Source: Rebecca billardiae RCC1528 (Eukaryota > Haptophyta). Taken from it: DNA of 64,000 bases. A program made the translations under genes and the position numbers. Below, piece by piece: positions 1 through 10,400 of the stretch (the first letter of the stretch is position 1; each line of letters begins with the position of its first letter). The stretch is taken from positions 620,001 to 684,000 of the forward strand of contig OZ251250.1 in the NCBI GenBank assembly GCA_965240325.2. Reading direction: 5' to 3'. Under the pieces are notes generated by a model that searched no databases, was not told the origin of the DNA, and worked only from the letters and a program-made list of their open reading frames with translations.

Positions 1-935
1 GCGCGCGCTCGCGCTCGCTCCAGCCCGCGCGCGCGCGGCCGTGCAGAGGCGCGTACTCAGCCGAGCCGCCGAGGAGGGCGGAGGCGCCGCCGGCGCCGCG
101 CTGCGGCGGGTGGGAGGAGGCGGAGGAGGACTCGGCGACGATCGAGCCGCTCGTCGCGCGGCGCGCGAGCTGCACCGCCCGCGCCACGTCGGCGAGCTTG
201 CCGCGGCCGCCCGCGCCGCCGCCGCCCGCGCCGCCCGCGCCGCCGTCGAGCGTCGTGCGCGCCTGCTGCACCGCGCGCCCGAGGTCGTACAGCTGGTCGA
301 GGTAGTTCTCGACGAAGGAGACGAAGACGCTCGCGCGCACGTTCGAGCCCACCAGCCGCTTCCGCCGCTCCACCTCGGCGAACATGAACTCGAGCGCGCG
401 CGGCACGATCCCGCGGTCCGCGCCGCCCTCGCCGAAAATCGAAAACGTTTTTCCCGAGCCGGTCTGCCCGTAGGCAAAGCAGCACGAGTTGAAGCCCTTG
501 ACGACGTGCGCGCAGAGCGGGCGGCAGACCGAGCTGAAGATGTGCTCCTGCGCGGCGGCGGGAGCCGACGCGCCGCGCCGCGCGCCGCGTGAGCGCACGC
601 GAGCGGCGGCCGGGCACGCGCGGATGCGCGCGCGCGGCGCAGCGCCGCGCCGCGCCGCCTCGGCCATGCGCGCGCACCTGCGTCGTCTCGGGCATGAAGA
701 CGTCGTCGAAGCTGAACTCGCGCTCGGGCTTCGTCTCCTCCTGCCCCTTCGGCGGCCGCACGTGCAGCGTGCCCGGGTCAGACGGGAACGTGGTGTACAG
801 CTGCTGCGCCGGCGGCTCGGCGTGGCGGCGCAGCCGCACGCACACGCGCACGCGCGTGCTGCCGTCGGCGGCGGGCTGCGCGCTCGCGGGCGGACCGGCA
901 GGCCGGAGCACCTCCGACACGCCGTCCGAGCCCAT
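1..935 (-). CDS. Kinesin motor domain protein, N-terminal part, cut by the window edge
   Basis: This is the start of a kinesin, an ATP-driven microtubule motor. Exon 1 is 678..935, starting at ATG 935, 86 codons, with an RVRVCVRLR first strand and ending FSFDDVFMPETTQ. A 130 nt intron follows (677..548, GTGCGC...GCAG, phase 0). Exon 2 runs from 547 to the window edge and reads EHIFSSVCRPLCAHVVKGFN, then FAYGQTGSGKT, the P-loop. The joined sequence matches the usual order of beta-strand, 'FDxVF', helix and P-loop in kinesin motors. A later segment, SFVENYLDQLYDL, fits the 'EIYNExxxDLL' strand. A Gly-rich insert and a Ser-rich stretch follow. The motor sits at the very N-terminus. The switch motifs, neck and tail lie outside the window, so the kinesin class cannot be assigned. 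Confidence 0.88.
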
Positions 936-1255
936 CGGCCGCGCTGCGCCGCTCAAGCCCGTCCGAGGAGGCGGCGCGGCGCCGGGCCGGCGAGCGTTAG
1001 AGCCTGCGCAGCTCAAGGCCAGCTAGCTGCTGCTCACCACCGGTGCCAACCGGCTGTTTGATGACTACAGGAGTATGCACAGGTTGATCATGAATGGCCG
1101 ACTGGCCGCTCAATATTAATCGTGCTAGCATCGGCTGCTTCGATGCTGCTAAACGGATTTACTTGCTTCAACAGCCAAGAAATCCGGGGCTCCACCCAAG
1201 GACTGGATGAGAATCCGGCTTCTCTTTGCCGCTGACGTGGCCCATCAAGCCCAGA
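936..1255. promoter_or_regulatory. Divergent intergenic region between kinesin and Jagunal homologue
   Basis: This stretch separates the kinesin ATG (minus strand) from the Jagunal ATG (plus strand) and must carry both 5' ends. I see no TATA-like box of note and no further coding signal. The kinesin frame stays open upstream of 935 without another ATG. Confidence 0.4.
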
Positions 1256-1921
1256 ATGGCGTCGGGCGCGGGCCCCCGCGCGCGCGGGACGGATGGCTCG
1301 GACCACAAGTACCGGCAGCGCGTCGAGTCGCACTACACGGTGATGGCGAGCGCGCGCAAGCGCCTCCATGCCGCGAGCCAGCTCCACGCCGCGCACGTCG
1401 TCAGCACCGTCGCCGCGCTCACGAGCGGCTACATGACGAGCGGCGAGCTCGACGTGACGGCCGGCTTCCACATCGCCACGGCGGTCGCGTCGGGGATGGT
1501 CGGGCTCAAGGCGCGCGCCTCGTCGAAGGCGTCGGTCGTCGGCCCAGTCGAGGCCTACTCGCGCCAGCTCTCGTACCAGTTCTTCCTCTGCGCCCTCTCC
1601 GCCGCGCTCTGGTCGTACGTCTGCCTCACGGCGCAGGCGGGCGCGGACGCGCCTCTCCACGCGCGCATGGGCATCCTGGCGCAAGTGTTCGGCGCGGCGT
1701 CGGACGTGCGCGCGTGGGCGCCGGCGGGGCGAGCGCGCGCGAGCCCCGCGCCCACGCCCGTCGGCCGCGGCTGACTCGGCGCCTCGCCCCCTGCCCCTGT
1801 GCGCGCCGCCTGCCCGCCCGCCCGCCCACCCGACCGCTGTGTCTCTCAGCTCTTTGGCTTCAGAGCGGCTGCGGCGCTCGCCGGCGCGCTGCTGGAAGCG
1901 AAGGGGAAGGGGCGGAAGTGA
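1256..1921 (+). CDS. JAGN1: Jagunal homologue, ER membrane protein of the early secretory pathway
   Basis: Exons are 1256..1705 and 1850..1921, encoding 173 aa (animal JAGN1 is about 183). The intron 1706..1849 has GTGCGC...CTCAG ends, phase 0. The N-terminus reads MASGAGPRARGTDGSD followed by a charged segment ending RVESHY. This is nearly the family signature (MAS-AGPR-GTDGSDxxHRxRVxxHY). About four hydrophobic segments follow, and the second exon ends EAKGKGRK, a lysine-rich cytosolic tail like the ER-retrieval tails of the family. Jagunal proteins act in ER organisation and secretory vesicle traffic in animals; the role in algae is inferred. I chose ATG 1256 over 1226 because the family begins exactly there. 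Confidence 0.85.
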
Positions 1922-3179
1922 CGAAGCCGAGCGGTGCACGCGGCCACGTGTGCCCATGCCGCGCGCAGCACACGAGGCCAGGCGGCCCGCCCAGGGCGGC
2001 GCCGTGCCGCAACTGCCGGTACTGCAGCACAGCGCCTGTTGAACAAGGAGGTGGTGTTGAACCAGTCTAAGCCAAACGTCCTTGCCGAGCTCGGTGACGG
2101 CCCCATCCTCAGTGGGTCGACCGTGGCCGTTCTCATGTGCCTTGTGTAACATTTGCGTGAAGGGCGATGCGGCCCGTCTGGTACCGTCTCAGTCGTCTCA
2201 CTAGCAGGCCGACAAGCAGCTGACCTGACTCACTGACGATCAGCGGGCCCGTCACGGTCTTATGACTGCGTACTGACTCTGAGTCGGCTCGTCCGAGTGG
2301 TGACGAAGTGGTCTGCTTGTACTACGACCGCGGGCCACGAGGCTCAGGCTGCTAGCTCAGTCGTGACATAATGACTAGGGGGTCCATGACAGCAGCCCAC
2401 TGAATTGTGATTTTCGACAACCATGCGATTTAGGTGTCTGACGAGCGTTGCGCTTGCGGAGGCACCCACAAATATGTCCCGGAACCCAGCCCAGCCGTCA
2501 GAAGCACCCAAAACCGACTCCGCGTGCCGTCGCGCGGTCGTGCGCGCACGCCAGCTGCACCACTGTGTCACATACAGATTCAGCCAAACGTCAACGACTT
2601 GTTATGGCGGCTAAATGACGGTATATCGTCGAAATCACTTATTCATAACCGTTGCAACCCGCCCCAACAAAATTAAGGTGGACTTGCTAAATTTTAGTAG
2701 GTACGATGAGTGTGCTTAGAGGTCGGTGAAAAACTACTCCAAGATCGAGCATGTTACCCACTTAATTAGAGACACGTACCCGCATATATGCGCTTACCTA
2801 CCCGTTTATTATACAGTGCGGGTGAGTTTTAAATATATATTCAGGGTGGTGTCAATATGGGGGTACCTTGTTCACTATTCGTGCTGGGTCATCCGAATAG
2901 GCCGCGCCGCCGCGCGGAGACGGCGGGCTCATGCCACTCAAACCGTGCCGCAGCAGGCCCGGCCGGACCTGATGCGGACGGCGGGCTGCGTGCCGAAGCA
3001 CACTACCAAGCGCACCTCTGAGCATGCCACCATCCCCATAGTCGTGAGAGAGTCCTCCGCCATCGACGCTTGCGTGCGATCGCCGCCGCCGAGCTTGCCG
3101 CGTCCGTTCGGCGACTTCCGTGCCCGTGCTCTGTGTCACCGGCGTCGTCGCCGTTGGTCCCCCAGCCCACGCGAGGCCG
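1922..3179. other. Intergenic, no supported gene
   Basis: The left part is GC-rich without coding signal. About 2580-2880 is distinctly AT-richer, with several TATAAA-like runs, and then returns to high GC. Open frames here have no family resemblance. Confidence 0.5.
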
Positions 3180-4436
3180 TCACCGGTCCACCGGTACTGC
3201 GGCGGACTGCGCGCGCTTCGCCGCGCGCTCGCCCTCGAGCTCCACCGCTCTCCTCTCGCGCTCGAACTGCACGCAGTCGGCAGCCATGGCAGCCCGCTCG
3301 GCCGCAGCGCGATCTGTGCCCCCGCGCGCGCTGCGCTCGGATGCGTCGGCGCGCAAGCTGGCGCGCGCAGCGTCGGCGACGGCGCGCGCGGTCGCCTTGC
3401 GCGACGAGTCCAGCTCCACCTGCTGCTCCGTCAGGCGCACCTGCTGCTCCAAGATGATCGCGTGCTCAGCAGGAGTCACGCGCTGCTCGTGCAGCGGCAC
3501 CTGCACGCGGCCTGCTGCGGACGCGCGCGGCGCGCCGGCGTCGGGGGGCGAGTAGAGGTCGCGGAAGGGGCAGCTGTCGTCGCCGGCGCCCAGCGACGTG
3601 TCGTCGGCATCCAGCTCCGCCTTCCTCTCCGCCGCCGACGCGCCCTGCTTCCGGCTCAGGATGCGCTCCATGTCCTTGTTCCTGGCCTTCCACCACCTGT
3701 GCACGGTCATCAGCCAGATGCCGATCACCTCCAGCAGCGGCGAGTCGTGGCGCGCCGAGATGCCGAGCGCATCCGCGCAGACGAGCGCGAGTGCCTTGGG
3801 CTTCTTCGTCCCACCGTCGCGCGCGGTCTGGGCGCACGCAGGGGTGAACACTCTGACCAACGGCTTGTGCTTCTTCAAGTTCTCGAGCATGAGGTCCATG
3901 AGCGTGCGGAGGAGGTCGAGGAGCATGAAGTTGAGCACCGATGCGTACCGCGGGCGAGTGCCGGCCACGAGCCGACCGGCCAAGGGCTGCAGCACGTGGA
4001 TGGCGCGCGCCGCCACCGCCGTCTCCTCGAGCTGCTGCGCGCTGACGTTGACGTCAGGCCGTAGCTCGGGCCTGCACGGTTGCACACAGCAGAGGCCGTC
4101 CGCGGAGGAGGCGAGCCCATCGGCGGTGCCGGCGGGGACCTCGGGCGGGTCGCACACATCCATGGTCACGCGTGCATCATCATCTGCCGCGCCCTGGACC
4201 TCGTCATGCCCGGCACAGCGGTCCGCAAGTTGGTCAGCGGTAGCTGGCCCTTGCAGCAGAGGCGTCGCGGGCACGTCCGAGGGCGAGAAGGCAGCGTCGG
4301 GTGGGGAAGGAGACAGCGTCGAGTCGTTGCCGATGCCCATCCCACCGCGTTGCGCATGTTCGTCTCCGCGTTGCTCGCCTGCACGTGCTCCTAGGACGCG
4401 CTCCTTGGTCGCGGGCAGCACACGTTGAGCACGCAT
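3180..4436 (-). CDS. Hypothetical protein with C-terminal coiled coil
   Basis: An uninterrupted 418 aa frame from ATG 4436 (the frame extends upstream only to a GTG). I do not recognise the family. Residues ~1-140 are acidic and low in order, with a Cys pair (CCVQPC). Residues ~150-290 look folded and helical, with segments such as LNFMLLDLLRTLMDLMLENL and VIGIWLMTVHRWWKARNKDM. The final ~110 residues are Glu/Arg/Ala-rich with repeated EQQVxL heptads, consistent with a coiled coil. No intron is needed. It could be a host gene or an accessory ORF of a mobile element; nothing in the sequence decides. Confidence 0.45.
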   Translation of the reverse strand: MRAQRVLPATKERVLGARAGEQRGDEHAQRGGMGIGNDSTLSPSPPDAAFSPSDVPATPLLQGPATADQLADRCAGHDEVQGAADDDARVTMDVCDPPEVPAGTADGLASSADGLCCVQPCRPELRPDVNVSAQQLEETAVAARAIHVLQPLAGRLVAGTRPRYASVLNFMLLDLLRTLMDLMLENLKKHKPLVRVFTPACAQTARDGGTKKPKALALVCADALGISARHDSPLLEVIGIWLMTVHRWWKARNKDMERILSRKQGASAAERKAELDADDTSLGAGDDSCPFRDLYSPPDAGAPRASAAGRVQVPLHEQRVTPAEHAIILEQQVRLTEQQVELDSSRKATARAVADAARASLRADASERSARGGTDRAAAERAAMAADCVQFERERRAVELEGERAAKRAQSAAVPVDR

Positions 4437-5051
4437 ATTCAAATCATGAAGCACGAGCGTCGACTGACCAGCGACTCCCAGCGAGAGCCCGGTCCACACG
4501 AAGCATGGCTACCTGTCCGCAGCCGCCCAGCCGCTCGGCGAGGCGCCTGCGCCGAGGTGGGCGCGCCCAACGGCGAGCGGACGGCCGTCGACGAGGGCCA
4601 TCAGCCTCGCCGACCCCGTTCAGAGCTCCGCTCCCGCGCCGGGGCCAGCCGAGCGCGGATTTGGAATCTGCCGATCGCTAAAACACGCCGAACAAGTTCT
4701 GAAAAGGAAAAGAAAAGAAATCAAAACTCAATTTAATCTGATGGACCCCCTATAATGACGCGCGGGATGCCAATGGCAATCGGAATTGGCGCGGCTCAAA
4801 CGGGGCCGTTCAAGCCGTATACGCCGTCGTGATAGTGAGGCGACGAGGCCGCACCCCGCGGCACCGGCCACGGCCAACGACCGCCGCGTTAACTTAAGTC
4901 GGAGGCAGAGTACCGGCCGCCCGGTCAGTGAAGCCAGTGAGTGGGCCAGTGTGAACTGCTCGGCCCCGGCCCCGGGGCGCGGGCCGCGGCCCCGCGGGCA
5001 ACCGAACGGCGGGGTGACAGCAGGCCGCGGCGGCGACCGTACTAGTAGTAT
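4437..5051. other. Intergenic, no supported gene
   Basis: GC-rich, with a short A-rich tract at about 4695-4730 (runs of GAAAAG). No coding or RNA feature recognised. Confidence 0.4.
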
Positions 5052-5576
5052 CTGAGTACTATATATATATTAACGACGTGGTATGCAACGGGCAAGCGTC
5101 AGAGTAAGCAAGCTGTAGCAGCAGATCGAGCAGCAGAGACAAACACCAGGACCAGCGCTCCTCGCCGTCGTCCCCCCCCCCCTCGTAGTCGCCCATCACT
5201 CCTGACTCCATCGCCGAGCGGAAGCTCGACGCACCGTCTGGCGTCGACGCGAACGCGCCACCGCGGTGGTCGCGGTGCCACGCGTCGTCAGCCGTCGTCT
5301 CGAAGTAGTCGTCGTACGCAGCGCCCCCGCGGGCGCGTGCCCCCGGGCGCACGTGCGCCATGCGCGCGCGGGCGATGAGCATCTTGGCCTGGCCACGCAG
5401 GCAGCGCATGCCCAGCTCGCGCCGCATGGTGCCGAGCAGCGCGCGCTCGGCGGCGGGGCGCGAGGGCGCGCTGAGGCGCGCGCGCCACGTGTCCCGCCCC
5501 ATCTTGGCGATCTTCTTGAGGGTGAGGTCCACCTCCGCGCTCCACTCGCCGAACGCGCCTGAGTACTATATATATA
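5052..5576 (-). mobile_element. Probable 5'-truncated non-LTR retroelement insertion with 18 bp target-site duplication
   Basis: The same 18 bases, beginning CTGAGTACTATATATATA, occur at 5052-5069 and 5559-5576, enclosing 489 bp. The enclosed minus strand is open from its first base and reads ...EWSAEVDLTLKKIAKMGRDT, then basic helical sequence, an acidic Gly-rich stretch and a stop near 5062. The 3' end (minus strand) reads GCATACCACGTCGTTAATA. A diverged copy of the same terminus lies at 57513-57580. Long flanking duplications, 5' truncation and a shared 3' end are hallmarks of LINE-type insertions. No reverse transcriptase is visible, so the class is inferred. The duplications include a TA microsatellite, which weakens the case a little. 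Confidence 0.45.
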
Positions 5577-5699
5577 AGTTGTACATATATATATATATAC
5601 TAGTAAATGTGTCAATCTACTGTCTACTCCGATGAGTACTGCCAATACTACAAGCGGCATCCCTGGGCACCTACTGGCTCCGTGTGATCAGCATCGGCG

Positions 5700-6250
5700 A
5701 CGACTACCCGCGGCCAACGCGCTCACACCCTCGATCTGTCTCCAATCAGTACTTCGACAGACGAATCCGGAGAGCTGCGCCCTCGTGCCTGTGTGTGACA
5801 CTGTGTCTTTAAATCATAGAATTAGTACTCAGGTAATAACTCAGCCACTCAGCAGTGGAGGCGTCGCCGCAGCGGGCAAAGCGCACCCTGGACGACGCCG
5901 CAGCGCCAGCCGCCGCCAGCCAGCCAGCTGGCTCGAGCAGCAAGCGCGTACGCGACCGCCCGGGGAGCACGGGGCAGGTACGACCAGCTGCTACCCGCGG
6001 CTGAGACTGCCAGCTGACATCCGGACCTGCACCTTCGCCCTTGCTCGGGGCACAGCAGGTTCATGCGAGCCGCGCAGCGCAGGTGGATCGCGCTTCAGCA
6101 GCTCAAGGCCGCGCTCAAGCTTTACGATCGCGGTGCAGGCTATGCTCTGCCGCCAGCGCCGCGACTTCGTGTCGACGATCGGGCACTGCCGCGGACGAAT
6201 CAGGAGACCCGCGTCGTCCTACCTGTGTCGTTAAATCATAGAATGAGTAC
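5700..6250 (+). repeat. Dispersed repeat A, one main copy plus a truncated tandem copy
   Basis: The main copy is 5870-6250. It matches 28591-29001 over its whole length at high identity with small indels, beginning near CAGCGGGCAAAGCGCACCC and ending TCGTTAAATCATAGAATGAG. Immediately upstream, about 5750-5835, is another, more diverged copy of the 3' portion, ending TTTAAATCATAGAATTAGT. Short frames (KRTLDDAAAPAAAS...) are shared between copies but broken, so it may derive from coding sequence. The family is not recognised. Confidence 0.6.
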
Positions 6251-6418
6251 GGACCTACCGAGTACTCTCCCGTCTCCGCTTACTCGGACTGCTAGTCAGT
6301 AGGCTAGCCGCAGTCTACTTACGGATCGACCAGTCCGCGTCGATCGAGTGCTACTGCTCAGACTCTCACACGTGAGAGAGTCACACGGCTGGCACTGATC
6401 ACTCTGACTATCATCATA

Positions 6419-6451
6419 ATATATATATATAATATTTATATTATATATATA

Positions 6452-6525
<74 letters not shown>
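6419..6525. repeat. (AT)n microsatellite
   Basis: An almost pure TA/AT tract with a few AAT interruptions in its first third. Confidence 0.95.
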
Positions 6526-6528
<3 letters not shown>

Positions 6529-7496
6529 AATGGCGCACACGGTCCCGACTGCGACTACCGCGCCGACGGGCCGTCGGCCGACTACGCAGAGTAAGCCAGT
6601 CGTAACTAGCTACGACATGCGCCTACTACAGCCGAGTAAGAGTAGTTACTAGTACTACCGAGTACGGAGTAGTTACGCGGCGGCGCGGCAGAGACGCCCG
6701 CAGAGTGACGCGGCGTCGCGGCGGCGGCAGTCGAGCCCCGAGTGCATATCAGTGCATTTGCCCGTCACACACACTGCTAGTCACTACTGATGTGTCACAG
6801 TGTGATATGCCTGATGATGGGCGGCGCGGGACAGTGCCAGCAGCTACTGCCAGTGACACTGAATACTGATGACACGGTCTCTACTCTCTGATGATGAGTG
6901 TGGCTGATAGCTTCAGCTGATGAACTCATCTGAACGGCTGACCGCGTGGCCACTCAGACGCTGTAACTATTTCGGTAAGCGAAGACGCTGAATGGCAATG
7001 CCTGACGAAATGGAATTGAAATCAGAGGCGCTGAAGCCATGCTGTGCTCGGTCGGAAGGATGAGCCTGCCGTAATGCGGAAACGGAGGTTGCCAAGTGCG
7101 GACGGGCGGGTGTGCTCTGCCTGTCCGCGGGATGCTGCTGGCTGGCGGGCGCACCGCACCGCCTTGGGTGGACCAAGGGAGATCGCCATCTCCCGTGGGT
7201 CCCTCCTTGGCCGGGTGGACCACCGCGCCGACACCTCTGCCAGCCAGCAGCCGCTTGCTCCAGAGGGGTGACGATGAGAACGAGTCTTGGGTCACGAGCG
7301 AAGCGCCGCCAGCTCGGCATCTGCCTGCCGGTGCCACCGCCCCCGTCGCCGCGCCGTCGTGCTATGCTGCAGCCAGCCGCGGCGCGCAGCCCAGCCCCCC
7401 AGGGCGGGTGGGGGGCCAGCCCGCGCCGCGCGGCCGACGACGCGGCTCCCGGGGGGCAGCGGGGGTTGGATGGGAGGTGCGGAGAGCGCGGCGCGC
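6526..7496. other. Intergenic, no supported gene
   Basis: Low-complexity GT/GA-rich DNA to about 6950, then GC-rich. A small perfect inverted repeat, GGGAGAT/ATCTCCC with a 4 nt loop, lies at 7177-7194. No gene recognised. Confidence 0.4.
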
Positions 7497-10400
7497 TCAG
7501 AGCACGCTCTCCAGCGCCGAGATCGACGGCTTGACGTCCTCACCCTGCGCCGAGAGCACGTAGCCCTCGGCAAAGGCCGCGCCGCCCGCGTGGACGGGGT
7601 GGCCCGTCGCGGCCGCGCGGTTGCCGCGGCCGAGCTCAATAGGTGTCGCCGTGGCCATCACGGGGGGCGTGCCGCCGGCGTGCTCCGGCTCCGGCGGGCC
7701 GCCGGCGCCGCCCTTGCTGCCGTCCGGCAGCAGCAGCGTCGACGGCGCCACCTCGCTGTGCATGTGCCGAAGCGCGGAGACGAGCGTCTCGTACTGCGTG
7801 CCCTCCACGTGACCGTTGGTCATCGCGAAGCATCGGCCGACGAGCTGCGTTCAAGGGAGTGGAGGCGGAGGGGGCGGGGGCGCGGGCGCGGGGCGGCGCG
7901 GAGGGGAGACGAGGCGTGAGCGGGCGGGGCGGCGGAGCGCGATGCGCGCGGGTGGCGCACGCGGGGAGGAGCGTACGGCCCGGTTGCCGCCCGCGCCCGC
8001 GCTCGCACCGCACCGCACCGCCCGCACCGCGGCGCGGCGCGGCGCGGCGCGGCGCGCGCGCGCGCAGGCTCGTGCCGCGCGCACGGCGCGCGCGCAGGCG
8101 GAGTGAGGGAGGGCTGCTGCACACCTTCTCGCAGATCTGCAGCATGAGCATTCGGATCGACTTGTGCGCCATGCTGAACTGCCGGTCGATGCTGCGGGCG
8201 CAGAGCGAGCGCGCGGAGAGGGCGGCGGATGCGGTGAGTACAGAGGCGGCGGGCGCGGCACGGCGCGCGCGCTCGGGCGGCGGGCCGGGGGGGCGCGCGG
8301 CACGGGGCGCGCCCTGTCCAAGCGCGCACTTTCGGATGCGCGTCTTGTGTGCGCCGATGATCTCCTGCACCTGCGCCAGCTCGAGCGCGTCCGAGCGCGC
8401 GCGCTTGGTGCCGCGGCCGCTCGCGCTGCCGCCGCCGCACGGCACGGAGCCCGCCGTTGAGCCCGGCCCGACCACGCCGCTGTGCGCGCCAGCCCCGAGT
8501 GAGAGAGCGCCGCCGCCCCGCTTGATCAGGTGCAGCCGGTCGCGCGAGTTGGGCGTGAAGTGCTCGTGCGAGTACTCGAGGCAGACGTCCAGGCAGGACG
8601 ACTTGGCCTGCGCGGCGAGGCGAGCGGGCGAGGCGCGAGGCCGCGTGCGCGGGCGGAGAGGGGGGGAGGCGTTGAGTGCTCGGCGCGCGCGAGCGCGGGG
8701 GTTTGTGTGCGCACCGGGCGCGCCCGCCGCCGCACGAGGCGCAGCGCCGTGCGCGCTGCGCCGCGCGCACCTTGTGCGTGAAGTTGTACGTGTGCAGCTG
8801 CTGCGAGAAGGACGAGAAGCGGTTATGCCGGAAGTAGCGCGGCAGCACCTCGGCCTCGAACCGATGGACGTCTGCTCCGAGGAGAAGGAAGGAAAAAGAA
8901 GAGGGGAGAAAAGGAAAAGAAAAAACAACGGGAGGGCACGGGCGCGGGAGGGGTCAGTCAGCCGCGCGAGCGAACGGGCGGCGAGCGGCGTCGCAGCCGC
9001 CGAGCCGGCAGCGAGCCCGGGCGCACACGCGCACACGCGCACGCACACAGGCGAGGGCGCGCGCGCAGGGCACGAGCGCGCGCGGGCGCACCGGTGATGA
9101 TGAACGAGTGGCCGTCCGGGGACCAGTGCACCACGTCGTCCGTGTCGGGCGCGAAGAGGATTTTGTGCAGCTTCGAGATGAACGGCGCGACGCGCGGCTT
9201 GATGTCGGCGTCCGCGCCGCCCGTCGCCGACTCGACCGTCGCCGTGCCGCACCCCTCGCCGCCCTCGCCGATCTCGACGTCCGCGCCGCCGCCCTCGCCC
9301 GCGCCGCCTGTTCCTACCAGCTCGGCGAGCGCGCGCTCCGCGCCGCGCGCGTCGAGCGGCGTGGGCTTGCAGATGGCGACGTAGTGCCACGGCCGCTGCC
9401 CGTCGCGCAGCGCCCTCACGCCCGGCGGGAGCAGCGGGCTCAGGCACAGCTGCGTCATCATCGGCTGGTTCTCATGCGTGTAGCACAGCAGCTGCACGGT
9501 GAGCTGGGCGCCCTGGTCCAGCGCGAGCTCGAGCTTTGTGAGCGCCTCCGCGCTCGTGCCGTGGCCGTGCATGAGCGAGAGCGTGCGCCCGATCGCCTGC
9601 TCGAGCGGCCAGCCGAACGTGCGCGTCCACGCCACGTTCGCGTGCACGAGCCGGTGCGGCGGCTGGCCCTCGAGCACGAGGACCAGATCCGACGACGGCT
9701 CGAGCGCAGCATCCAGCGTGATTGGCACGCGGAAGACTGAGCCGTCGACGTTGATGACGAGCTGGAAGGGGCGCCTGGGCGGCTGTGCGCCGCCGCCGCC
9801 CGCGGCGGCGGCGAGCTGCTGCGCCTGCTGCTGCGCCGCCGCCGCCGCCACCGCCTGCTGCTGCTGCTGCTGCTGCGCGTGCGCCGCCTCCCACTGCTGC
9901 TGCTGCGCCGCCGCCTGCTCCCAGTGCGCCTGCTGCTGCTGCTGCTGCTGCGCGGCGTGCTGCTGCACGACGTGCGCGGCGTACGCGTCGCGCTCGTGCT
10001 CGAGCTGCGCGTCCGCGGCCTGCGCGGCGGCGGCGGCGGCGGCGGCGGCGCTCGCGGAGTTGGGCGGCAGCCGCGCCCCCCGTCCCATCTGCTGTACGTG
10101 AAGCAGCGCGCGGCCGAGCCCGCTCTCAGCCTGCAGGCCGCCGCCCGGCTGCGCGCCCGCTCGGCCGCCCGGCGGCGGCCAGCGCAGCCCGGCGCCGCCG
10201 TCGCTCCCGCCGCCGCCCCTGCCCGACCCGCCCGCCTCCGAGGAGGACGCGGCCGCGGCCGCGTACGCGGCGAGATCCATCGCTGTGAGTGGGTGCGTGT
10301 GGTCGCGCGCGCCGCCGCCGCCGCCGCGGTCGGCGGCGGACATCGAGGGCCCGCCGCCGCCGCCGCCGCTCTCGCTCGTCGCGAGGCGCGGCACGCCCAG

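Noticed and set aside
41-592. Long plus-strand open frames over the kinesin exon
   Set aside because: Shadow of the minus-strand kinesin. The translation is Arg/Ala low complexity with no family resemblance.
3120-4428. Plus-strand frames opposite the 3180-4436 ORF
   Set aside because: Composition is that of antisense GC-rich DNA. The minus frame has coherent helices and a coiled coil.
7636-9447. Minus-strand 603 aa open frame spanning several HSF exons
   Set aside because: It runs through introns and exons in a wrong frame. The spliced model restores the HSF domain.
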